Assembly: GCA_021779635.1 (NCBI GenBank)
Contig: JAJYAH010000311.1
Location: 1-7,720, forward strand
DNA: 7,720 nucleotides
DNA from: Pseudomonadota bacterium
GTDB lineage: Bacteria; Pseudomonadota; Alphaproteobacteria; Rhizobiales; Xanthobacteraceae
Reading direction: 5' to 3'
Shown: piece after piece, positions 1 to 6,328 of the stretch
Layout: each line of letters begins with the position of its first letter
Position numbering within the stretch: the stretch's first letter is position 1
Translations under genes and position numbers: made by a program
Notes under the pieces: model-generated
Database searches by the model: none
What the model was told of the DNA's origin: nothing
The model's input: the letters and a program-made list of their open reading frames with translations, nothing else

Positions 1-1
1 A

Positions 2-1240
2 GCGCACGATAAAGCGCACAAACTTGCGGCGTTCTCGATTGACGTCGACGGCTTCAAGGACATCAATGACGTGTTCGGCCATTCCGCTGGCGACCTTCTC
101 TTGATCGAAGTTGCCAACAGGATGCGCAAAATCCTCCGGCCCGGAGAATTTCTCGCGCGCCAGAGCGGCGACGAATTTCTGGGACTTCAAATGTCCGGCA
201 ACCATCCGCAAGACGCGCAAGCCTTCGCTGAACGCATAGCCAGACTGTTTGCCGAGCCCTTCAGAGTTGTTGATCAGCCGGTACACCTTACAGCTTCGGT
301 CGGCTACTCAATATTCCCGGTCGACACGCCGGAGCGCGACCAGGTACTCAGCAACGCGAAGCTTGCCATGTACCGCGGTAAGAGTCGGCAGCGTGGCCTG
401 ATTACGCAATATCACCGCGAAATGGACGATAAGGCGCGCGACCGTCGCGCGCTGGCGCGCGACCTCCAGGGCGCGGCCGAGCGCAACGAACTGGTCCTGT
501 TTTACCAACTGCAGGCCTCGCTCGCCAACGGCAGCATTTGCGGCGCCGAAGCCTTGATGCGCTGGCAGCATCCCAAGCGTGGCATGGTATCGCCCGCGGA
601 TTTCATTCCGCTCGCGGAGGAGACCGAGGCGATCGTCGGCATGGGGGAATGGGCGCTACGCAGAGCTTGCCGCGACGCCGTGGAAGGTCACATCCCAGGT
701 CTAGTCGCCGTCAATCTGTCGCCGATGCAGTTCGCCCGAGAGGATCTTGCTGAAACCATTCACGCCATTCTGATTGAGACGGGGTTACCGCCGCGACGGC
801 TCGAAGTCGAGGTAACGGAATCCACCATCATGTCCGACCAGCCGCGCGGCCTACATATCTTGCGCAAGCTGAAGGCTATGGGAATTTCCGTCGCAATGGA
901 CGATTTCGGAACCGGCTATTCATCGCTGGCGACGCTACATTCATTTCCCTTCGACAAAATAAAGCTCGACCAGTCCTTCGTGCGACGCCTGCCCGAAGAT
1001 TTAGCGGCGGCGGCCATTGTCCGCACCGTTCTTGCGCTCGGTCAAAGCCTAGCCATACCGGTGCTGGCCGAGGGCATCGAGACAGAGGCGCAATGGCAAT
1101 TTCTGGCACATGAAGGCTGCACAAAAGGTCAGGGCTACCTGTTCGCGAAGCCAGTACCGCTCGAGAAATTGCCTGCCACAATTGTGACCGCCGAACGATT
1201 GGGGCGGACCTGCCAAACGCGCGTTGCGCTTGCCGGCTAG
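2..1240 (+). CDS. GGDEF-EAL c-di-GMP signalling protein, 5' partial
   Basis: The frame is open from base 2, so the gene begins outside the window; the GTG at 71 is internal. About 412 residues are visible. The GGDEF domain comes first: a DVDGFKDIND strand, then GHSAGD, then the signature as SGDEF at visible residues 55-59. The product-inhibition site RxxD reads RPGE at the correct spacing, so its last residue is Glu. The EAL domain follows: GAEALMRW (EAL at 183-185), then AVNLSP, EVTES, DDFGTGYSSL, KLDQSF, AEGIET and GCTKGQGY. These supply the Glu, Asn, paired Asp, Lys and Gln positions of active EAL phosphodiesterases. It therefore probably hydrolyses c-di-GMP to pGpG, with the GGDEF half regulatory or weakly active. 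The N-terminal sensor is not visible. The gene converges on the Sel1-repeat gene with 17 bases between; GCTAGCTAGC (1236-1245) is a palindrome without a loop, not a terminator. Confidence 0.95.
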   Translation, partial: AHDKAHKLAAFSIDVDGFKDINDVFGHSAGDLLLIEVANRMRKILRPGEFLARQSGDEFLGLQMSGNHPQDAQAFAERIARLFAEPFRVVDQPVHLTASVGYSIFPVDTPERDQVLSNAKLAMYRGKSRQRGLITQYHREMDDKARDRRALARDLQGAAERNELVLFYQLQASLANGSICGAEALMRWQHPKRGMVSPADFIPLAEETEAIVGMGEWALRRACRDAVEGHIPGLVAVNLSPMQFAREDLAETIHAILIETGLPPRRLEVEVTESTIMSDQPRGLHILRKLKAMGISVAMDDFGTGYSSLATLHSFPFDKIKLDQSFVRRLPEDLAAAAIVRTVLALGQSLAIPVLAEGIETEAQWQFLAHEGCTKGQGYLFAKPVPLEKLPATIVTAERLGRTCQTRVALAG

Positions 1241-1257
1241 CTAGCAGCGATGAAGAC

Positions 1258-1962
1258 CTATTTCGCCAGCGGCGGTTTGACGGTTGTCGTCTCGGATTTT
1301 ATGTTTTTAAGTATTTCGTGCGCACGAGCAATGGCAGCTTTTTGATCTGCTTCGTTCAAGCCATGAAGTGATGTATCTCGGTCGCGCTGCGCAAATGCGC
1401 TGCCTTCCAGAGTCGCTACTTCGGACCAAGCATAAGCGTCGACCGGATCGGCAGCCACTCCGATGCCGTCATGGTAGATCTGCCCCAGTAGCATCGCAGC
1501 ACGTGGCTCTCCATGATAGGCCGCTTTTTCAAGGTATGACCTGGCTTGAGCGAAGTCTGGTAGCACAAGATTTCCGTGCAGATAGATCTCACCGAGCCGG
1601 AGGTCTGCGGCCGAGGTATCTTGCGCCGCAGCCTTTTTGTAGAATTCTATGGCCTTGGCTGGATCACGCGTTACGCCAAGTCCCAGCTCATTCATATGCG
1701 CGACCCAATACTGCGCAAGCGGGTTGCCCTGCTTCGCCAGGCTGTCAAAAATTGTAATCGCGGCCGAATAGTCCCCGGCTTTGGCATCCCCTTTGGCCAA
1801 CGCCATCTGATTGCTGGGGTTGGTCGCTGAAATTCGCCAACGAATTTCCTCAGCGACGGTTCCCATCGCCAGCCCGAGAACCGCAAAGATCAGAAAGCCC
1901 ACGAACTGTGGCGATTTAGGCTTTTGCGGAGGGTTGGGCTGATTGAGCTCAGCGAGCGGCAT
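1258..1962 (-). CDS. membrane-anchored Sel1-like repeat protein
   Basis: This 234-residue protein has a proline-rich N-terminus (NQPNPPQKPKSP), then one hydrophobic segment at about residues 20-37 (FVGFLIFAVLGLAMGTVA), which suggests a signal anchor with the rest in the periplasm. The remainder is helical Sel1/TPR-like repeats at about 80-115, 117-150 and 152-188, with the typical A..LG.IY..G.GV..D...A..W/Y..AA pattern: MNELGLGVTRDPAKAIEFY, LRLGEIYLHG and LLGQIYHDGIGVAADPVDAY. Sel1 repeats are protein-interaction scaffolds, so no enzymatic role is expected and the partner is unknown. The ATG at 1962 is preceded by GGAG (+ strand CTCC at 1969-1972) with a 6-base spacer, which supports this start. 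It converges on the GGDEF-EAL gene and is separated from the exported-protein gene upstream by 208 bases, so it is probably its own transcription unit. Confidence 0.9.
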   Translation of the reverse strand: MPLAELNQPNPPQKPKSPQFVGFLIFAVLGLAMGTVAEEIRWRISATNPSNQMALAKGDAKAGDYSAAITIFDSLAKQGNPLAQYWVAHMNELGLGVTRDPAKAIEFYKKAAAQDTSAADLRLGEIYLHGNLVLPDFAQARSYLEKAAYHGEPRAAMLLGQIYHDGIGVAADPVDAYAWSEVATLEGSAFAQRDRDTSLHGLNEADQKAAIARAHEILKNIKSETTTVKPPLAK

Positions 1963-2006
1963 TGGAAGCTCCGGTTTGCACGGCGGGCGAGCCTGCGATA
2001 CACGTC

Positions 2007-2036
2007 ACTATGCATCACACCCAGCCGCCGTTCCAA
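2007..2036 (-). promoter_or_regulatory. candidate sigma-70-like promoter for the Sel1-repeat gene
   Basis: Reading the minus strand, TTGGAA (+ strand 2031-2036) and CATAGT (+ strand 2007-2012) are separated by 18 bases. Each matches four of six consensus positions. They lie about 45-75 bases upstream of the Sel1-repeat start. The rest of the 1963-2170 gap shows no terminator hairpin after the upstream gene and no other clear signal. Weak hexamers of this kind are common by chance. Confidence 0.22.
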
Positions 2037-2170
2037 TGAATACAAGCAAATGACCGCACCCGAAGACTCGCAAGCGTCTGGTCATGAATTCTGAGCCGAT
2101 TGGCGTTCGAAGCCATGGATTTACCTTGCAAACGTAGCTTAACCGTTGTTGGGCGCCGATTCACAGTCGC

Positions 2171-2518
2171 TTATTTCCCTGCCGGCAAACCGCAGAGCTG
2201 GTTGAGATAGTAGAGAAGTGCTGCTTGAACTGGCAGCGTCTGCGCGCCGGGACCATTCGTCATCGCCGCATGCACACCATCAGCTAGTTGGCTGTCCATC
2301 ATTTTCTTGCCTCTGACGCAGCGGTAGTAATGCATCCCCGTTGGAGCATCGCTGATGCTGTTTAGTACTCCAGAAATGTAAGTTTCTCGCTCATCTTTGC
2401 TCAGTGCATCCCACTCTCCGTAAGTCATAGACGTTGCTTGGCTTGAGCCGGTGATAGCGAGCAACGCTGCGAATCCTGCGGCTCCGATGGCAAGCCACGA
2501 TAGATACTTTTTGATCAT
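2171..2518 (-). CDS. small exported protein with two cysteines, function unknown
   Basis: This 115-residue protein opens with a textbook Sec signal peptide: MIKK, then a hydrophobic core (about residues 8-22), then polar residues ending near SSQA-TS at 25-30. The mature part is about 88 residues with exactly two cysteines, Cys67 (YYRCVRG) and Cys109 (NQLCGLP), which could form one periplasmic disulfide. It contains the stretch TYGEWDALSKDERETYISGV, a style I associate with small exported proteins in Bradyrhizobium-like genomes and, loosely, with Rap1a/Tai-like or HdeA-like small helical proteins. I cannot assign a named family. No good Shine-Dalgarno is visible before the ATG at 2518. No other methionine lies before the signal peptide, and the signal peptide supports this start. 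No terminator is evident downstream. Confidence 0.75.
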   Translation of the reverse strand: MIKKYLSWLAIGAAGFAALLAITGSSQATSMTYGEWDALSKDERETYISGVLNSISDAPTGMHYYRCVRGKKMMDSQLADGVHAAMTNGPGAQTLPVQAALLYYLNQLCGLPAGK

Positions 2519-3256
2519 GAGCGGGTGACTATCTGCTCGGCGCCAAGGCCTTCTATTTGGACACTAGCGAAGACGCACGATGGAGTACAGGAAGAAGGTT
2601 GAGCATCCGCAAATGTGCCTGTCGCCGCTATTCGCAGGCTGTAACCCACGCGCATGCATCTGATCATGTGGTGACCAGCGGCCTGCCGAAGGCGGCGTTG
2701 ATCACTCAGATCATCGTCTCGAAGTTTAGCAATCGGGTCCGAATGAATCGGAAAACCAGTAGTGCGAACCATGCGGGAATCCGAGTTCTCCCTTTCGTAC
2801 TTGGGAGCCCGAGTACCGACAGATGGAAAGGACGTTCCGCTATCTACGCTGAATAATCTGCTGTCGGACCGTCTAGCGCCCCTCAAGGCTCGCAGCTTGC
2901 GCGCGACCAGCGTGCCGGGTTTGCGGCCTTGACATACGCTACCTACCCCAGCGTTTGACGGCGATGGACTAATGGAAAGCCCGAGCGATATGGTGCTCGT
3001 CCAACTCAGGGGCGTGGCGGCGAACAAACTTGCGCCGTTCTCTAAATGGAAAATCTGCCCGCTAAAACAGCGCGTGTTTTCATTATCGAGGATCTCGTAC
3101 AGCCAGTCTTGCCTTGGCGGCTTACTGAGCAGCGAGTGTGAAGGCGTTAGCGACCGCTGCTCTTGCCGGTGCGCGGCGTCATCACTCCACCGCAACCGGC
3201 GTTGAAGCAGATGCCGGAATGGGGCTTTGAGTACGCGACCGCCATCGTCGCCGCTC
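2519..3256. other. gene-poor stretch, possibly decayed sequence
   Basis: These 738 bases hold no gene I can support. A minus-strand frame stays open across the whole of it (3264 to 2515). It overlaps the doxDA stop by eight bases and the next gene's start by four, but it uses rare codons freely (AGG, AGA, TTA, CTA, ATA), is rich in Ser, Arg and Pro, and shows no domain or Shine-Dalgarno. On the + strand, a 31-codon ATG frame at 3046-3141 begins ENLPAKTARVFIIED, which resembles the first strand and acidic pocket of a response-regulator receiver, then loses the pattern. A perfect TTGACA occurs at 2929-2934 on the + strand with no matching -10. I see no tRNA, terminator or long inverted repeat. 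Confidence 0.5.
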
Positions 3257-4351
3257 CTAGCCATTTATGGCGACATCGAAATGACTTCCGCTGACGGTTG
3301 TCACACGAAGCTCGGCGTTAGTTGAAGCCGCAACACCCGCCAATGGCAGCGTGATCTCGGCTTTTGCGCCGACCTTGGCGACGAGTCCATAAGGACCGGT
3401 AGCGAATTTATTGTAGGCAAAGTCGTTTTTAATGGCGTCCTTGGGCAAAGCGCTCAGCTCCGCCATATCCCACCGGCGAATGACGGCGCCATCGCTGCTC
3501 AGGATTGAGATTCCGACGATGTGGGACGCAGAAGCGGGCGTGCCGCCGTCGAGGTATGCGTGGAATTTTAACTTCCCGTCCGGCAACAACGCAACTCCGT
3601 CTATCGTCACGTGGTGCTTGCTAGGACTGACCGGCCCGCCGTGAAACGCGCTGTAGACAGAGCCGCGATAGTAGTCGTAGGTAGCAACATTAAATGCGAC
3701 AGTTGCGACCAGAACGGTGAACGCGAGATTGCGGAAACCGGAAACGCTCATTGGCAACGGTAACGCGCCAGATGACCAACGAAACCAGCCCCTGTTCGCA
3801 AGGGACGGATTGTGCGCCAGCAAGATGTTGTCGACTGAATAGGCGCCGCTACCCGCTAGCATGAGCGCAGCGCCCATCGCGAGGTTGCTGGCAGCCATCG
3901 TCCATTCATCGATGCAGGTCGCGCCCTGCCAACCGAACATCAGCATCAGAATGATGGAGAAACCGATCGATATAACGGCAGCCGCCCTCGTCATCAGGCC
4001 CGCCATTAGCATGAGCCCGGCAATCAATTCCGCCGCGCTGAAGAGAATAACGGCTGGGTAGAGTAGCCAAAAATGCTGAAGCAGATACGAAATGATGTGA
4101 TCGGTTCCAAGGAGCGCACCTGGCATTGCGGTCTGAAATTTGTTCGCCATCCATGAAGTCGCGTCAGGATTGAGTTTGGACGGCGCATAGATGAAGCGAC
4201 GCGAGCCACCGCCCCAATAGATGAATCCCTGAATGAAACGAACCGACAGAAACGCCAGCGCGGCAATGCGCCAGGTCGCTTCGACTTCCGCGGTCTCCGA
4301 GCGCATCGTTGCAGTCTGCACAAAGTTCGATGATGAGAAAGTTGTTGTCAT
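3257..4351 (-). CDS. doxDA: thiosulfate:quinone oxidoreductase small subunit, DoxD-DoxA fusion
   Basis: This membrane protein of 364 residues is predicted to oxidise thiosulfate (to tetrathionate in characterised relatives) and pass electrons to quinone. The N-terminal DoxD domain spans about residues 27-180 with four hydrophobic helices near 27-47, 95-119, 121-141 and 152-170. It includes the GATCIDEW signature at 143-150 with the only cysteine (Cys146). A fifth helix near 206-224 leads to the DoxA domain at about 229-336, which begins RGSVYSAFHGGPVSP and contains a sandwich-like region through GLVAKVGAKAEITLP; it should lie outside the membrane. DoxD and DoxA are separate proteins in Acidianus and fused in some bacteria. 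The frame extends upstream to 4525, but that part overlaps the preceding gene. ATG 4351 follows GAGGA (+ strand 4359-4363) with a 7-base spacer, which fixes the start. It is the last gene of the operon, 28 bases after the binding-protein gene. Confidence 0.88.
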   Translation of the reverse strand: MTTTFSSSNFVQTATMRSETAEVEATWRIAALAFLSVRFIQGFIYWGGGSRRFIYAPSKLNPDATSWMANKFQTAMPGALLGTDHIISYLLQHFWLLYPAVILFSAAELIAGLMLMAGLMTRAAAVISIGFSIILMLMFGWQGATCIDEWTMAASNLAMGAALMLAGSGAYSVDNILLAHNPSLANRGWFRWSSGALPLPMSVSGFRNLAFTVLVATVAFNVATYDYYRGSVYSAFHGGPVSPSKHHVTIDGVALLPDGKLKFHAYLDGGTPASASHIVGISILSSDGAVIRRWDMAELSALPKDAIKNDFAYNKFATGPYGLVAKVGAKAEITLPLAGVAASTNAELRVTTVSGSHFDVAING

Positions 4352-4379
4352 CTGAGTTTCCTCGTTAGACGGGAGCAGG

Positions 4380-5384
4380 TTATTCTTCTTTGCCGTAGGA
4401 CTTAAATCCATAGCGTTCGAATATGCTGAGCGCTTGAGGCGAGTGGATGAAATCAAGCCAAGCTCTCGCGGCTTCAGGATGAGCAGCACCTTTGACGATC
4501 GCTCCGGCGTAAGTGGCTGTCTCATTGTCTTGCGCTGGTATGTCGATGTGAGCGATCGGATGGCCGGCCTGCTCCTGGAAAAGAGCTTCTGATTTCCAAG
4601 TCACCCCTGCATCCACCAAGCCTTGCATCAGAAAGAGCGGCGTTTGGCGATGATGGATGTGAGTTAAAATGGTCGAACCGGCCTTGACCTTGACGACATA
4701 GACAGCGTCCGCGAGAGCATCGCCACCGGCCTTGGCGAGAGCGGCCTTGATCTGGTGTGCGACTCCTTCGAATTCAGGATTGGGCATCGCAAGCTTGACG
4801 CCAGGCTTACCGAGATCACGAAGGCTTTGGATCTTAGCCGGGTTGCGCTTCGGCACCATGATAGTCAGCGTGTTGGTGACGTAGGGCACAGCGGGTCCTT
4901 CGAGAACGCCGTCAGAAATTAGACTTTGAACCTTCTTTAGGCCCGCAAAGTAGGCGTCGGGCTTTACTTTGAATGTCATGTTGCCGACGGTGATTACGCC
5001 GCCGGCCTTCATTTGATCCACGAGCAGACCGGGCGGGATCGTCTCCCAGAACAATTGGCCCTTATACTCCGGGTGAGATGCCTCGAATGCGCTCACCAAG
5101 GGAGCCATGGCAAAGTAATAGTTTCCACCGACGAAGAGTACGAGCTTGGGGTCGGCAAGGTCGCCGTGAAAATCCGCCATGACGTCGACCCCGGGAACGG
5201 TGAACGCTAGGCCGCGCTCGGCGGCATCATTATTCATGCCGCGCTGCCAGGGCGGAAAGACCTCGGTTGCAAAGCCCGGCACCGGCAGATCGGTTGCGTT
5301 AGGTTCGGCCGCCTTTGAGACGTCCACTGACGCGAGCAGAAAAATGACGGAAGTCAACGCGGCGAAGAATGGGGACTTAAGCAT
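4380..5384 (-). CDS. periplasmic substrate-binding protein, ModA-like (SBP_bac_11 type)
   Basis: This protein has 334 residues. A Sec signal peptide covers residues 1-25 (MLKSPFF, hydrophobic core to about 20, cleavage near SKA-AEP). About 50 residues precede the binding fold, which starts at KLVLFVGGNYYFAM (80-93), continues through LVSAFEASHPEYKG and LLVDQMKAGGV, has a hinge-like TNTLTIMVPKRNP at 171-182, and ends in AHPEAARAWLDFIHSPQALS (301-320), the usual C-terminus of molybdate/sulfate-type binding proteins. The first loop differs from classical ModA, and a His-rich THIHHRQTP lies at 241-249, so the ligand is uncertain; a sulfur oxyanion is an inference from context. No permease or ATPase gene adjoins it. 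The start at 5384 is supported by AAGG (+ strand 5393-5396), spacer 8, which overlaps the stop of the DsrE-like gene 10 bases upstream. This implies translational coupling. Confidence 0.85.
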   Translation of the reverse strand: MLKSPFFAALTSVIFLLASVDVSKAAEPNATDLPVPGFATEVFPPWQRGMNNDAAERGLAFTVPGVDVMADFHGDLADPKLVLFVGGNYYFAMAPLVSAFEASHPEYKGQLFWETIPPGLLVDQMKAGGVITVGNMTFKVKPDAYFAGLKKVQSLISDGVLEGPAVPYVTNTLTIMVPKRNPAKIQSLRDLGKPGVKLAMPNPEFEGVAHQIKAALAKAGGDALADAVYVVKVKAGSTILTHIHHRQTPLFLMQGLVDAGVTWKSEALFQEQAGHPIAHIDIPAQDNETATYAGAIVKGAAHPEAARAWLDFIHSPQALSIFERYGFKSYGKEE

Positions 5385-5394
5385 CGTGCCAACC

Positions 5395-6189
5395 TTACTT
5401 CGCGTAATGGAAGCCGGCTTGCTGCAACTCGGGCAGTGTGCCTACTGCGCCTGGCGTTAGCACAACGCCGGGGATGAGATGGTTCGTCAGCTCGGCCGCT
5501 AACGCTTCGTGGCTGAGCTTATCCGGGTTGACATTCGCCCTGAGGAGCCCCTCCGCTTCCTCCCATATCGCATTGTGGCAAGCCATGAAGACGACACCAC
5601 GCTTCATCAGTGCAGGAATCGAGTTGTTCTCAGGCGAAAACGCGCCTGTGGGGTTTTCGTAGTTGGCCACATCGGCTGATTGCGACTTTTCTTCTTCGAT
5701 GAATGTGTTCGACTTGAACTTCTTGCCGGCTAGCTTGGTGAGCTGATACTTGTCCCACATTGCCTGGTCGTAAAGGGCCAGATGAGCAGTCCCGTGTGTC
5801 GCTGACACCGCCAAGAAGTTCTCGTGCTTAAATGACCAAATCTGCGCGTTAAGTGAATTGCGCATCAGATTGAGCCAAGGGCTGCCGATGTCTGTATTGT
5901 CCCAGACTTGCTTCGGCGTCGGCTTGTAGGCGATGACTTCTGAAAGAGCTTTCTGATCCCATTGGTCAGGAGAGGTCAGGATCATCGGGACCGTCTTGAA
6001 GTCCCGCCGACCTGCTACTCTGGCGAGGCGCTGCATCAACTCGCGTAATTCACTCGCTCCTGTTGGTACAAGCACGCTACCCTCGCCTTTGGCTGCAGCG
6101 GGTATTGAGCGAGCGGCGAACGCGGCGCCGATGCCGACTGAGAGACCGAGTTGAAGTGCTTGGCGACGTTGAAATGCGGACCTGATCAT
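5395..6189 (-). CDS. exported DsrE-like sulfur-carrier family protein
   Basis: This 264-residue protein probably carries or relays sulfur on a cysteine. The N-terminus, MIRSAFQRRQALQLGL then a hydrophobic run to about residue 27 and AAAK, resembles a twin-arginine signal (RR at 8-9), although the motif is imperfect. The mature part ends in a DsrE/DsrF-like unit: RGVVFMACHNAIW (197-209), then GVVLTPGAVGTLPELQQAGFHY (241-262). This matches the GV.F..C.N ... V.PG.. ...LQ..G(F/Y).Y pattern of that superfamily. Cys204 is the only cysteine. Residues 67-196, including WDNTDIGSPWLNLMRNSLNA, are longer than a minimal DsrE protein of about 120-160 residues. The start at 6189 follows GGGAG (+ strand 6198-6202), spacer 8; a TTG seven codons upstream would overlap this site and is less likely. 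It is the first structural gene of the operon. The signal type and the sulfur role are inference. Confidence 0.75.
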   Translation of the reverse strand: MIRSAFQRRQALQLGLSVGIGAAFAARSIPAAAKGEGSVLVPTGASELRELMQRLARVAGRRDFKTVPMILTSPDQWDQKALSEVIAYKPTPKQVWDNTDIGSPWLNLMRNSLNAQIWSFKHENFLAVSATHGTAHLALYDQAMWDKYQLTKLAGKKFKSNTFIEEEKSQSADVANYENPTGAFSPENNSIPALMKRGVVFMACHNAIWEEAEGLLRANVNPDKLSHEALAAELTNHLIPGVVLTPGAVGTLPELQQAGFHYAK

Positions 6190-6190
6190 G

Positions 6191-6229
6191 GCGCGTTCTC
6201 CCGGGAGCAAAGATGGGAGAGCAACGCGC
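6191..6229 (-). promoter_or_regulatory. RNA hairpin sequestering the Shine-Dalgarno of the DsrE-like gene
   Basis: On the transcript, GCGCGUU-gcu-CUCCC pairs with GGGAG-AACGCGC. The two arms give 12 base pairs interrupted only by a 3-base bulge on the 5' side, with a 12-base loop (+ strand 6203-6214). The 3' arm contains the GGGAG ribosome-binding site and ends one base before the AUG. When folded, the structure should block translation initiation, and coupling could extend the effect to the downstream genes. A second CUCCC copy in the loop directly abuts GGGAG and cannot fold on it. As DNA the same sequence is an inverted repeat and might instead bind a regulator. Confidence 0.5.
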
Positions 6230-6249
6230 GGCCGACCAGAATGGCTTGG

Positions 6250-6260
6250 TGATCAGATCA
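6250..6260. promoter_or_regulatory. candidate operator, TGATC-A-GATCA palindrome
   Basis: This interrupted palindrome has two 5-base arms around a single base. It sits about 60-70 bases upstream of the DsrE-like start, within the 139-base gap after the lysR gene. It is a plausible half of a LysR-type binding region, but GATC-rich words are frequent and no convincing -10/-35 pair accompanies it. Confidence 0.2.
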
Positions 6261-6294
6261 ATCGCCGCAGAAGAACGATCGCAAACGCAGCCGA

Positions 6295-6306
6295 TGGTTC
6301 GAACCA
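6295..6306. promoter_or_regulatory. candidate operator, perfect 12-base palindrome
   Basis: TGGTTCGAACCA is perfectly self-complementary and has no loop, so it is better explained as a protein-binding site than as a terminator. Its centre is about 45 bases from the second palindrome at 6250-6260, a spacing compatible with recognition and activation sites of a LysR regulator. It lies 23 bases downstream of the lysR stop and about 105 bases upstream of the first structural gene. The classical T-N11-A form is not exactly met. Confidence 0.3.
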
Positions 6307-6328
6307 AAGAGGTATGCTGACACCGTCA

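Noticed and set aside
1236..1245. GCTAGCTAGC as a shared terminator between the convergent genes
   Set aside because: It is a perfect palindrome without a loop, with no GC-rich stem or T run, so it is not an intrinsic terminator.
2929..2934. Perfect TTGACA on the + strand as a promoter
   Set aside because: No acceptable -10 lies 16-18 bases downstream, and no supported + strand gene follows.
2515..3264. Minus-strand open frame of 249 codons as a real gene
   Set aside because: It has no Shine-Dalgarno, no domain, signal or membrane segment, frequent rare codons and a Ser/Arg/Pro-rich composition. I kept it only as a finding about the gap.
4352..4525. Extended start of doxDA 58 codons upstream
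   Set aside because: The extension runs back into the end of the binding-protein gene and has no domain content. The ATG at 4351 has a strong GAGGA at the right distance.
6190..6210. TTG start of the DsrE-like gene at 6210
   Set aside because: The codons between 6210 and 6189 consist of the ribosome-binding site and the hairpin arm for the ATG at 6189, which also gives a normal signal peptide.
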